From Bacillota bacterium (GTDB lineage: Bacteria; Bacillota; Clostridia; Acetivibrionales; DSM-2933), in assembly GCA_023441845.1 (NCBI GenBank), contig JAEZNF010000292.1, positions 1-14,368 of the forward strand: DNA of 14,368 nt. Reading direction: 5' to 3'. Of this stretch, positions 5,219 to 11,367 are shown piece after piece; the first letter of the stretch is position 1, and each line of letters opens with the position of its first letter. The position numbers and the translations under genes are program-made. The notes below the pieces were generated by a model. That model was not told where the DNA came from. It saw only the letters and a list, made by a program, of their open reading frames with translations, and made no database searches.

Positions 5219-7030
5219 CTATAAAATATAATCTTTTATCCTGTCAACCTTTGATTTCTTGATTAAAGCCCTCACCTTTATTCCCGATTCGGCATATTCC
5301 TCTTCAAGCAAAGAACCATTCTTATATAAATAAGGAATTATCCACCCCTCACTGTAGGGAGCAATTATATTTACTTCTATTTCATCCTGGGAAAGCATCT
5401 CCAGGATGCCTTTAATAAGTTCGTCCAACCCTATTCCGGTGCTGGCTGAAACCTCAAAAACCCGCCCTTTTATTTCCGAGGCAATTGGGGGAATTTCGGT
5501 TTTAACAAGATCAACCTTGTTTAGTATAAGGAGCACAGGTTTGTTTAAGGCCCCCAGGCTTGCCAGAATATCATTAACAACAGATATTTGTTCTTCGGCC
5601 TCTTGGCTTGATATATCGACCACATGAGCGAGTATATCCGCATACACCGCCTCTTCCATTGTAGACTTGAATGCCTCGACCAGTTCATGAGGAAGCTTTC
5701 TTATAAATCCTACAGTATCTACCAAAAGGGCTTCCCGGCCATTCGGCAGGTTTAATTTCCTTGTTGTCGGGTCCAATGTCGCAAATAGCTTATTTTCTGC
5801 AAAAACCTCGGTCTTGCAAAGAGTATTCATAAGAGTCGATTTGCCTACATTGGTATACCCTACCAGAGCAATTACAGGTACGGTATTTTTTCTTCTTCCT
5901 TCCCGGGCAAATTCCCTGCGGGTGCTTAAGTTGTCCAATTCCCATTCAAGAAAACGTATTCTCCTCTTTATGTGCCTCCTGTCAACTTCAAGCTTTTTCT
6001 CACCGGGGCCTCGTGTACCGATTCCGCCGCCAAGCCTGGATAATTGACCGCCTAATCCTATTAGCCTGGGCAGTCTGTATTTTAATTGCGCAAGCTCTAC
6101 CTGAAGTTTGCCTTCCTTAGAGCGCGCCCGCTGTGCAAATATATCAAGTATAAGCGTCGTTCTATCAACAACCTTGATTCCAACAACATCTTCAATGTTT
6201 CTTGTCTGTGCTCCCGAAAGCTCCATATCGAAAATGACAACGTCAGCATTTAGCGACTGGCATATCAGGCCGATTTGCTCTACCTTTCCCTTTCCGATAT
6301 GATAAGCAGGGTCTTTAACAGGCCTTGACTTCATTATTTTATAAACGGTATCGACACCCGCAGTTGCCGCCAGCTCGCTTAGTTCATCCAGAGACCTTTC
6401 TCCCTCGCTTTTCCCGTTTATCATGCGGCCCGACATTGTTTCCATACCGACCAATACGGCTCTTTCAACCTCGGTTTCGTTTCTGTAGGTTATGTTGCCC
6501 GTATACTTGTCCTTCTTGATTATCGACTCAAATATGGCATTAATGGCTTCATCATGAATATTAACCGATTCATAAACTTCCGCTGAAGTAAATTCACCGT
6601 CCTCATCCCTTAAAGGAATTGCAAAGCAGGTTTCTTTAAGCTCACCGTCTTTTACTCCCAAAGCAATCATTGCGTCCAGTCTCAAATTCAGAAGCGAACT
6701 TATGTCTACCGAAGATAGCCTGCCGTCACCCGTCGGGTGAGTATGTATACACCTGATGCCGGAGAGTTTCTTTTTATTCCTGTAACCTTCAAACTCAGGC
6801 AGGGACACCGTGCTGCTGTCCCCGATGCTTACATCAATTACAGAGCCTTTTCTGTTAAGGTAAACAGCTATCTCACGATTTATTTTTCCCGTCAGCACGG
6901 CCATTTTTCCGGCAAGCTCAGCCGGTATCAATTCAAAACCCGACAGCTCAAGGTCATATATGCTCTCAAGCTCCTTTATAATCGAATCCTTTAAAGATAC
7001 TACATTTCCGTTAATATTAATGTGCTCCAC
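5219..7030 (-). CDS. hflX: GTPase HflX with N-terminal JAMM-like domain
   Basis: A 603-residue ribosome-associated GTPase. HflX splits stalled or stressed ribosomes in other bacteria. The HflX part starts near residue 188 (ERAVLVGME). It has the Gly-rich segment GGQLSRLGGGIGTRGPGEKK (327-346), then G1 GYTNVGKST (391-399), G3 DTVG (438-441), G4 NKVD (504-507) and G5 SAS (528-530), plus a C-terminal domain. Ordinary HflX is about 400-430 residues. The first 185 residues are an added domain with His96-x-His98-x7-Ser106-x2-Asp109, exactly the JAMM pattern, and a plausible upstream Glu53 in a RadC-like strand (REIAVYLNRKG). The called start is GTG 7030, which forms the end of AGAGGTG. An ATT 9 bases downstream is better spaced. 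Confidence 0.95.
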   Translation of the reverse strand: MEHININGNVVSLKDSIIKELESIYDLELSGFELIPAELAGKMAVLTGKINREIAVYLNRKGSVIDVSIGDSSTVSLPEFEGYRNKKKLSGIRCIHTHPTGDGRLSSVDISSLLNLRLDAMIALGVKDGELKETCFAIPLRDEDGEFTSAEVYESVNIHDEAINAIFESIIKKDKYTGNITYRNETEVERAVLVGMETMSGRMINGKSEGERSLDELSELAATAGVDTVYKIMKSRPVKDPAYHIGKGKVEQIGLICQSLNADVVIFDMELSGAQTRNIEDVVGIKVVDRTTLILDIFAQRARSKEGKLQVELAQLKYRLPRLIGLGGQLSRLGGGIGTRGPGEKKLEVDRRHIKRRIRFLEWELDNLSTRREFAREGRRKNTVPVIALVGYTNVGKSTLMNTLCKTEVFAENKLFATLDPTTRKLNLPNGREALLVDTVGFIRKLPHELVEAFKSTMEEAVYADILAHVVDISSQEAEEQISVVNDILASLGALNKPVLLILNKVDLVKTEIPPIASEIKGRVFEVSASTGIGLDELIKGILEMLSQDEIEVNIIAPYSEGWIIPYLYKNGSLLEEEYAESGIKVRALIKKSKVDRIKDYIL

Positions 7031-7034
7031 CTCT
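7028..7034 (-). promoter_or_regulatory. Ribosome-binding-site-like motif overlapping the hflX GTG start
   Basis: AGAGGTG on the minus strand includes the GTG called as start. It stands 6 bases before an ATT codon (7019-7021), the same geometry as the yigZ site and its TTG. Either GTG is used with a weak upstream site, or initiation is at ATT. Confidence 0.35.
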
Positions 7035-7264
7035 ACATACAGTTATTTCTTAATATTATAAACTAATGGCCCGTAAAATAAAACATAAAACTGATTTGAT
7101 TTTAAAAGGGGTAATAAGGAATTTTACCGAATATGTAGTATGAGATAAATTAAAGTAAGGGAGTATACCATCAATGATATACATAGCACTACTTTTTATT
7201 TTAGCTTCTGTTTAAATTGGTATATATTTTCAGTACCCCCATTTTTGGTTGATTGAGGGATAAC
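7031..7264. other. AT-rich spacer without a supported gene
   Basis: This is the left part of the 408-base gap between hflX and the dismutase gene. Apart from the possible hflX promoter I see only a 13-codon frame (7174-7215, MIYIALLFILASV) with GGGAG 10 bases upstream, enclosed by a 7-bp inverted repeat (7164-7170 with 7218-7224). That is too little to call a gene. Confidence 0.5.
7055..7060 (-). promoter_or_regulatory. Possible -10 element of hflX
   Basis: A perfect TATAAT on the minus strand, 24 bases before the GTG. The -35 region at 17 bases (TTTTAT) is poor, so the call is weak. Confidence 0.3.
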
Positions 7265-7293
7265 TTGACAAATAAACCGCAAGAAAATATGTT
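7265..7293 (+). promoter_or_regulatory. Plus-strand promoter without a downstream ORF
   Basis: A perfect TTGACA (7265-7270), a 17-base spacer, then TATGTT (7288-7293, 4/6). The predicted start is near 7300. No open frame follows before the terminator at 7396-7430. Confidence 0.45.
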
Positions 7294-7299
7294 AGAGTT

Positions 7300-7430
7300 T
7301 GTCATTTTCTACTATAATTTGGGCTTCGGGTTATTATAATCATTAAGGGTATATTAGGTCTTCTATAACTATCAGATTTAAATCAAAATAAATTTAAAAA
7401 CAGCAGATCATTGACAAATCTGCTGTTTTT
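7300..7430 (+). ncRNA. Candidate small RNA of about 130 nt
   Basis: The interval is bounded by a promoter-like element at 7265-7293 and a strong terminator at 7396-7430 in the same orientation. No ribosome-binding site with a credible ORF lies between them. No known RNA family was recognised. The terminator may simply belong to the minus-strand dismutase gene, which would leave this transcript without support. Confidence 0.3.
7396..7430. terminator. Bidirectional terminator after the dismutase gene
   Basis: A perfect 13-bp stem (7396-7408 AAAAACAGCAGAT with 7418-7430) and a 9-base loop, with five T on either strand. It lies 8 bases beyond the dismutase stop on the minus strand. It could also end a plus-strand transcript. 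Confidence 0.9.
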
Positions 7431-7438
7431 AATTATTT

Positions 7439-7954
7439 TCAGGCCATTCCGTACGCTTGTATTACACCGCAAGCCAATTTCTTTCCTGCTCCGCCAGCCG
7501 GCTGCGTTTTGTAATCGTCAGGGCCTTGATGTATTATAACCGATTTGCCAATAACATCGGCTGCTCTGAACTTGTTTGTAAAAAAGCACATCCTCGCTGC
7601 TCCGCCATTTGAAAACAAAACCGGGAAATCCCCTGCATGATTGCCATGTGGCTGGCCAGTAGGATTCCAATGCTCTCCGGCAGCCATAAACGGGTCATTT
7701 TGATCCCCCACATCACAATTTCCGTTATTGTGAATATGGAATCCATGAGGTCCTACCTGCGGCTTTCCATTCGCAGCCGGCTGGAATGGCGGCAGTCCTG
7801 ATACACTCACGCATACCATTGTCCCCCCCATAACATCCGTAAAAGTCACTATCCCGTTGATTGCCGGTGCCAGCGGCCCGCCTTTTATATAAGCCTGTAC
7901 TCTTACTGCGGTGTTCACACGTTGATAATATGGGCTATTATAATACATAATCAT
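7439..7954 (-). CDS. sodC: Cu/Zn superoxide dismutase family protein
   Basis: A 171-residue Cu/Zn superoxide dismutase fold. All metal ligands are visible: the copper/bridging histidines in GFHIH (His73, His75), then His95, His103, His106 and Asp109 in GEHWNPTGQPHGNHAGD, and His142 in IIHQGPDD. The structural disulfide pair is Cys80 and Cys162 (LACGVI). The active-site Arg normally found just before LACGV is Lys159. There is no signal peptide or lipobox. The N-terminus is Tyr-rich (MIMYYNSPYYQR), unlike the exported enzymes of other bacteria. The frame opens at a TTG at 7966 that lies in the ribosome-binding site. GGAGG (7961-7965) precedes ATG 7954 by 6 bases. Confidence 0.92.
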   Translation of the reverse strand: MIMYYNSPYYQRVNTAVRVQAYIKGGPLAPAINGIVTFTDVMGGTMVCVSVSGLPPFQPAANGKPQVGPHGFHIHNNGNCDVGDQNDPFMAAGEHWNPTGQPHGNHAGDFPVLFSNGGAARMCFFTNKFRAADVIGKSVIIHQGPDDYKTQPAGGAGKKLACGVIQAYGMA

Positions 7955-7960
7955 CAATAC

Positions 7961-7965
7961 CTCCA
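7961..7965 (-). promoter_or_regulatory. Ribosome-binding site that fixes the dismutase start
   Basis: GGAGG on the minus strand, 6 bases before ATG 7954. A second ATG at 7948 is 12 bases away and less likely. Confidence 0.8.
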
Positions 7966-8021
7966 AAAAATCTACTTTATATACATTATGTAGATCGATT
8001 GGAGTATGTGATTGGCCTGTG

Positions 8022-8825
8022 CTATAACTCTTTTTTATGGGCCTTGAAAATCAGTTCATGCCCAAGATCCGTTGGATGGATGTCGTAGGATTCATAGAAA
8101 TGCGTAAGTTTTGCTATATCTCCATACTCATTAAAGAGCTTGTAAACCTCTACTACTTTATAGCTGTTCTTATCTTTTTCAGCCTCTGTTCTTATAGTCG
8201 AGTTTATACTGTTTATCAAATTATCTGCTATAGCATACAAATTATCATCCTTTTTGAACGGATCATATACAGTCATGGCCAGTATTTTTACATCGGGATT
8301 GAGCTTTTTTATAGCCTGGATAATTTTCGTCCAGTCACTGGAAAAACCGGCTACACTTCTGCTTACAGCTACAAAGTCTATCTTCCCGTTGGCTACGTCA
8401 GACCCTCCTAAAAGGTTGTTCCCCCCTATGCTGATTGTTATAACGTCAGCCGTTTTTATGGCACTTTGGGTAGATTTGCAAACCTTTATGGCATAATCTC
8501 TCAGCTCAAAATCCTTAGGTTCTGAAGAAACGGCTAATTCCGGGTTTGTCAGTTGGAGCAGCAATTGAGAGGATGTTATACCCGGGATTGTCAAATTTTC
8601 AACGCTGAAGGATTTGTATTTTTTTGACAAATACCCGCTCATACGACCCACATAGCTCTTATCGGAGGACGATGCTCCAATTCCATAAGCAATTGAATCA
8701 CCGAGCGGAACATATTTCAAGCTTTTCTTTGTATCCTTTGAATAATCGAAAATTGATGTTTGAAAAGGAAATGATATAAAAATTAAAACAGCCGTTATTA
8801 GAGAAATAAATTTGAATCTTATCAT
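8022..8825 (-). CDS. Secreted SGNH/GDSL-family hydrolase
   Basis: A 267-residue esterase or lipase-like protein of the SGNH superfamily. The N-terminus MIRFKFISLITAVLIFISFPF is a signal peptide or membrane anchor without a lipobox Cys. Block I is LGDSIAYG with nucleophile Ser44, block II has Gly82 (TIPG), block III is IGGNN with Asn136, and block V is DIHPTDLGH with Asp248 and His250. All four catalytic positions are therefore intact. The substrate cannot be told; acyl groups on wall polymers or polysaccharides are common for secreted members. The longer frame starts at 8870, but GGAGGGG (8836-8842) points to ATG 8825. It is divergent from the ltaS-like gene. Confidence 0.9.
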   Translation of the reverse strand: MIRFKFISLITAVLIFISFPFQTSIFDYSKDTKKSLKYVPLGDSIAYGIGASSSDKSYVGRMSGYLSKKYKSFSVENLTIPGITSSQLLLQLTNPELAVSSEPKDFELRDYAIKVCKSTQSAIKTADVITISIGGNNLLGGSDVANGKIDFVAVSRSVAGFSSDWTKIIQAIKKLNPDVKILAMTVYDPFKKDDNLYAIADNLINSINSTIRTEAEKDKNSYKVVEVYKLFNEYGDIAKLTHFYESYDIHPTDLGHELIFKAHKKEL

Positions 8826-8835
8826 AATAGAACTT

Positions 8836-8842
8836 CCCCTCC
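8836..8842 (-). promoter_or_regulatory. Ribosome-binding site that fixes the GDSL hydrolase start
   Basis: GGAGGGG on the minus strand lies 10 bases before ATG 8825. That start places a typical signal peptide at the very N-terminus. Confidence 0.75.
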
Positions 8843-8876
8843 AGTGAAGTCTTAAAAGTATTTTCAACACACTATT

Positions 8877-8905
8877 ATTCTATTATATTTAAATACAGAT
8901 GGCAA
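8877..8905 (-). promoter_or_regulatory. Promoter of the GDSL hydrolase
   Basis: On the minus strand, TTGCCA (8900-8905), 17 bases, then TAGAAT (8877-8882), which is 5/6 at both hexamers. The RNA would begin near 8870, about 45 bases before the ATG. Confidence 0.55.
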
Positions 8906-8925
8906 TTGTGCTGCTTAATGTTTAG

Positions 8926-9123
8926 TATTGGTTTCTTCTGACAAAAATTCTTACCATAATTTTTCTTGTAGAGCACGGTTTTTCGGCAACAATCGGACAC
9001 TTATTCAATTATGAAGGCCTGAGCTCTGATGTCAAGGCTTACTATGCGAACCGTTTGAAGATTGCACTGTCACACCCGCTTAGCTATTGGAAAAACCTTG
9101 ACTGGAATTTGAATCTTGAGTAA
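8926..9123 (+). pseudogene. Orphan C-terminal coding fragment
   Basis: After a TAG at 8923-8925, 65 codons stay open to a TAA at 9121-9123, with no ATG/GTG/TTG start in frame. From about codon 15 the translation reads as ordinary globular protein: VEHGFSATIGHLFNYEGL, then AYYANRLKIALSHPLSYW, ending NLDWNLNLE. Base composition in this part is higher in GC than the flanks and fits coding sequence. I do not recognise the family. It looks like the 3' end of a gene whose front was deleted, lying between the divergent GDSL and ltaS-like genes. Confidence 0.5.
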
Positions 9124-9198
9124 AAGTCCCTGTGCCATTCCATATAGTATAAGCTATCCTAAAGGAGTAACTAGAAAAGCGTGTCAATACTATCCGTA

Positions 9199-9227
9199 TT
9201 GAATTTATTTTTCATTTAATATAGAAT
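9199..9227 (+). promoter_or_regulatory. Promoter of the ltaS-like gene
   Basis: TTGAAT (9199-9204), a 17-base spacer, then TAGAAT (9222-9227), which is 4/6 and 5/6. The predicted start near 9234 gives a leader of about 35 bases. Confidence 0.45.
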
Positions 9228-9269
9228 TAGATGATGATTTAAATTCAAAGATATAGGAGTGAAATTGTT

Positions 9270-11156
9270 TTGTTTAAGAATAGACAAATATTTAAAAATA
9301 ATGGGACGACCTCCAATAAACCTTTTCTGATCCTGGAAATTGCCTTTATGATACTTTTAATCCTTTCACTTTTGATTAAATGTGCTTATTTCCACTATAC
9401 AACCGCACTGGCAACAGGAAAGGTTATATCACCGGACAATGCCGTTATGATGGGTTCTACACTAGGAACGGTCCTTATCGTCTTATCCTTTTGGTTTTTC
9501 TTGAAAAGAGGACGAAATGTAGCATTTCTAATAATTAATATATTTCTTACCATTGTGCTTATAGCGGACACGCTGTATTTCCGCTATTACTATAACGTTG
9601 TATCAATACCGGTTTTAACCAACCTTAAATTGATAAATTCCGTAGGAGACAGTGCAATAAGCCTGCTCAGGAAAAAGGACCTTATATATGTTATCGACTT
9701 GCCGTTTTTTTTGGCCGGCCTGATATTTTTGTGTAAAAAGAGCACCTTTAAATTGAATTTGTCAAAGAGGGCTATAGCTTTCGCTGTTATCGCAGTTTTG
9801 GGCGTTGTGTCTGTAAAGATCTCATATAGCAAGGATAATACAGATACATTTAAATATGACAATAACTATATAGTCAAAACCACAGGCTTGTTTTATTTCC
9901 ACTATCACGACATAAAGAATTATATAAAAGACAACCTGTTTGCTTCTAAAAAGCTCACTGCAGAAGAAAAGTCATTGATAGACGATTTCTATAAAAATAA
10001 ACCGGTAGTCACTAATCCCCAGTATAACGGTATTGCAAAGGGTAAAAACCTTATAATGGTTCAGGTTGAGGCACTACAGGAATTTGTTATAAACCGCAAG
10101 GTTAACGGACGGGAAATAACCCCCAATCTGAATAAGCTTATAAAGGAAACCTCATACTTCAATAACATGTATTATCAGGTCAGGGGCGGCAATACATCCG
10201 ATGCGGAATTTCTGACCAACGTTTCTCTCTACCCCTTAAAAGAGGGAGCGGTCTATTTCAGGTATCCCAACAGGACATATGAATCATTGCCCAAGATTTT
10301 AAAGCAGCAGGGCTATTCCACATACGTTTCCCATGCCAATAATGCAAGCTTCTGGAACCGTTCAACAATGTACGGTTCACTTGGGTTTGACAAATTTTTC
10401 AGTGCTCCCGACTATAAAATGGACGAGCTTATAGGATATGCAGGCTATTCACTGAGTGACGAATCTTTTTTCAGGCAAACTCTGGATAAGATCGATACCT
10501 CAAAGCCGTTTTACAGCTTTATGATTTCTATTTCGAGCCATCATCCGTTTTCATTTTTTGAAAACTACCAGTATAAGGATTTCAATGTCGGCAACATGGA
10601 GAAAACCTATTTAGGGAGATATTTCAAGTCCATCAACTACCTTGACCACTCTATCGGAGCATTGGTTGATGACCTTAAGAAGCGCGGATTGTATGACAAT
10701 ACCCTGCTTGTAATATACGGTGACCATTACGCAATACCTAAAACCGAGTCTGCCCAATTGATGAGCTTCCTTGGTCTTGAAAATAATGAATATGAGTGGA
10801 CAAAGCTCTTAAAGGTGCCTCTTATCATGCATTATCCGGGATTACCTCAGGGACAAACAATTGAGAAAACTTGCGGTGAAATAGACATAATGCCTACCAT
10901 AGCCAATATAATGGGTTTTGAAGCACCTCATGCTATGGGAACCGATCTTTTTAACAGCAAAGAAGGATTTGCCATCATAAAAAACAATGCACTGGTTACA
11001 GATAAATTCATCTATTTAAATGATGAGGAAAAAGTCTATGACATTAAGAAGAATGTGGTTTTAAACAAGAATGACTTTTTAAGTGAAATAGACAAACACA
11101 AAAATGATACAACCGCAGCAGATACAATTATTAAAAAGGATGCTTTCAAGAAATAA
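9270..11156 (+). CDS. ltaS: Lipoteichoic acid synthase-like membrane sulfatase-fold enzyme
   Basis: A 628-residue LTA synthase family protein. Five N-terminal membrane helices lie at about 18-40, 58-79, 84-105, 138-155 and 167-185, followed by an outward-facing sulfatase-fold domain. Family residues are present: Glu267 in VQVEAL, the catalytic Thr309 in RGGNTSDAEF, FWNR with Arg364, SSHHPF with His424, and metal-binding Asp485-His486 in YGDHYA. In LtaS these bind Mn and form the phosphoglycerol-threonine intermediate that extends lipoteichoic acid from phosphatidylglycerol. Polymer type in this organism is unproven, so a related phosphoglycerol transferase is possible. The start is TTG 9270 with AGGAG (9255-9259) 10 bases upstream. 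No separate terminator is visible before the SOS promoter. Confidence 0.93.
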   Translation: MFKNRQIFKNNGTTSNKPFLILEIAFMILLILSLLIKCAYFHYTTALATGKVISPDNAVMMGSTLGTVLIVLSFWFFLKRGRNVAFLIINIFLTIVLIADTLYFRYYYNVVSIPVLTNLKLINSVGDSAISLLRKKDLIYVIDLPFFLAGLIFLCKKSTFKLNLSKRAIAFAVIAVLGVVSVKISYSKDNTDTFKYDNNYIVKTTGLFYFHYHDIKNYIKDNLFASKKLTAEEKSLIDDFYKNKPVVTNPQYNGIAKGKNLIMVQVEALQEFVINRKVNGREITPNLNKLIKETSYFNNMYYQVRGGNTSDAEFLTNVSLYPLKEGAVYFRYPNRTYESLPKILKQQGYSTYVSHANNASFWNRSTMYGSLGFDKFFSAPDYKMDELIGYAGYSLSDESFFRQTLDKIDTSKPFYSFMISISSHHPFSFFENYQYKDFNVGNMEKTYLGRYFKSINYLDHSIGALVDDLKKRGLYDNTLLVIYGDHYAIPKTESAQLMSFLGLENNEYEWTKLLKVPLIMHYPGLPQGQTIEKTCGEIDIMPTIANIMGFEAPHAMGTDLFNSKEGFAIIKNNALVTDKFIYLNDEEKVYDIKKNVVLNKNDFLSEIDKHKNDTTAADTIIKKDAFKK

Positions 11157-11168
11157 TTATGCTTTTTC

Positions 11169-11197
11169 TTGACACGAACACCTGTTCGTGATAATTT
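11169..11197 (+). promoter_or_regulatory. Promoter of the topoisomerase pair
   Basis: A perfect TTGACA (11169-11174), then 17 bases to TAATTT (11192-11197) with a TG one base before it (extended -10). GATAAT at a 15-base spacing is an alternative -10. The spacer contains the LexA-like box. The -35 starts 12 bases after the ltaS-like stop codon. Confidence 0.6.
11175..11188. promoter_or_regulatory. LexA/DinR SOS box
   Basis: CGAACACCTGTTCG is an exact CGAAC-N4-GTTCG palindrome, the Gram-positive LexA operator form. It begins directly after the -35 hexamer, so bound LexA would block polymerase. The flanking A/T makes the hairpin 8 bp if transcribed, but no T-run follows, so a terminator is the weaker reading. 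Confidence 0.8.
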
Positions 11198-11202
11198 TAT
11201 AG

Positions 11203-11340
11203 ATGTACCCGTAAGGCTCGGGGCTGTTCGTAAGCCTTGGCCACATAGACGAGCAATGTAGCGAAGCGAAATGACCGGTCCCTCACCTTTTGCCTCATTT
11301 CCCTTTGGAAATGGCCGCTAATAAAAGGGTTGGGAAATAC
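11203..11340 (+). other. Structured leader of the topoisomerase operon
   Basis: Stem 1 pairs ATGT (11203-11206) with ACAT (11243-11246), and AAGGCT (11213-11218) with AGCCTT (11233-11238). A later compound stem pairs CCC--CCTTTT with AAAAGG--GGG and encloses CATTTCC-CTTT-GGAAATG, ending shortly before the ribosome-binding site. A segment in between contains the direct repeat AGCGAAGCGAA. The region is more GC-rich than other spacers. It may be a regulatory leader or a dispersed intergenic repeat. No known riboswitch core was recognised. Confidence 0.4.
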
Positions 11341-11367
11341 AGATAAGAAGCAAGCATGGAGGTTTAA

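Noticed and set aside
7174..7215. 13-codon hydrophobic frame with GGGAG upstream, enclosed by an inverted repeat
   Set aside because: Too short to tell from chance in AT-rich DNA, and no promoter is assigned to it.
11173..11190. Palindrome after ltaS read as its terminator
   Set aside because: No T-run follows, and the sequence matches a LexA box placed in a promoter, which explains it better.
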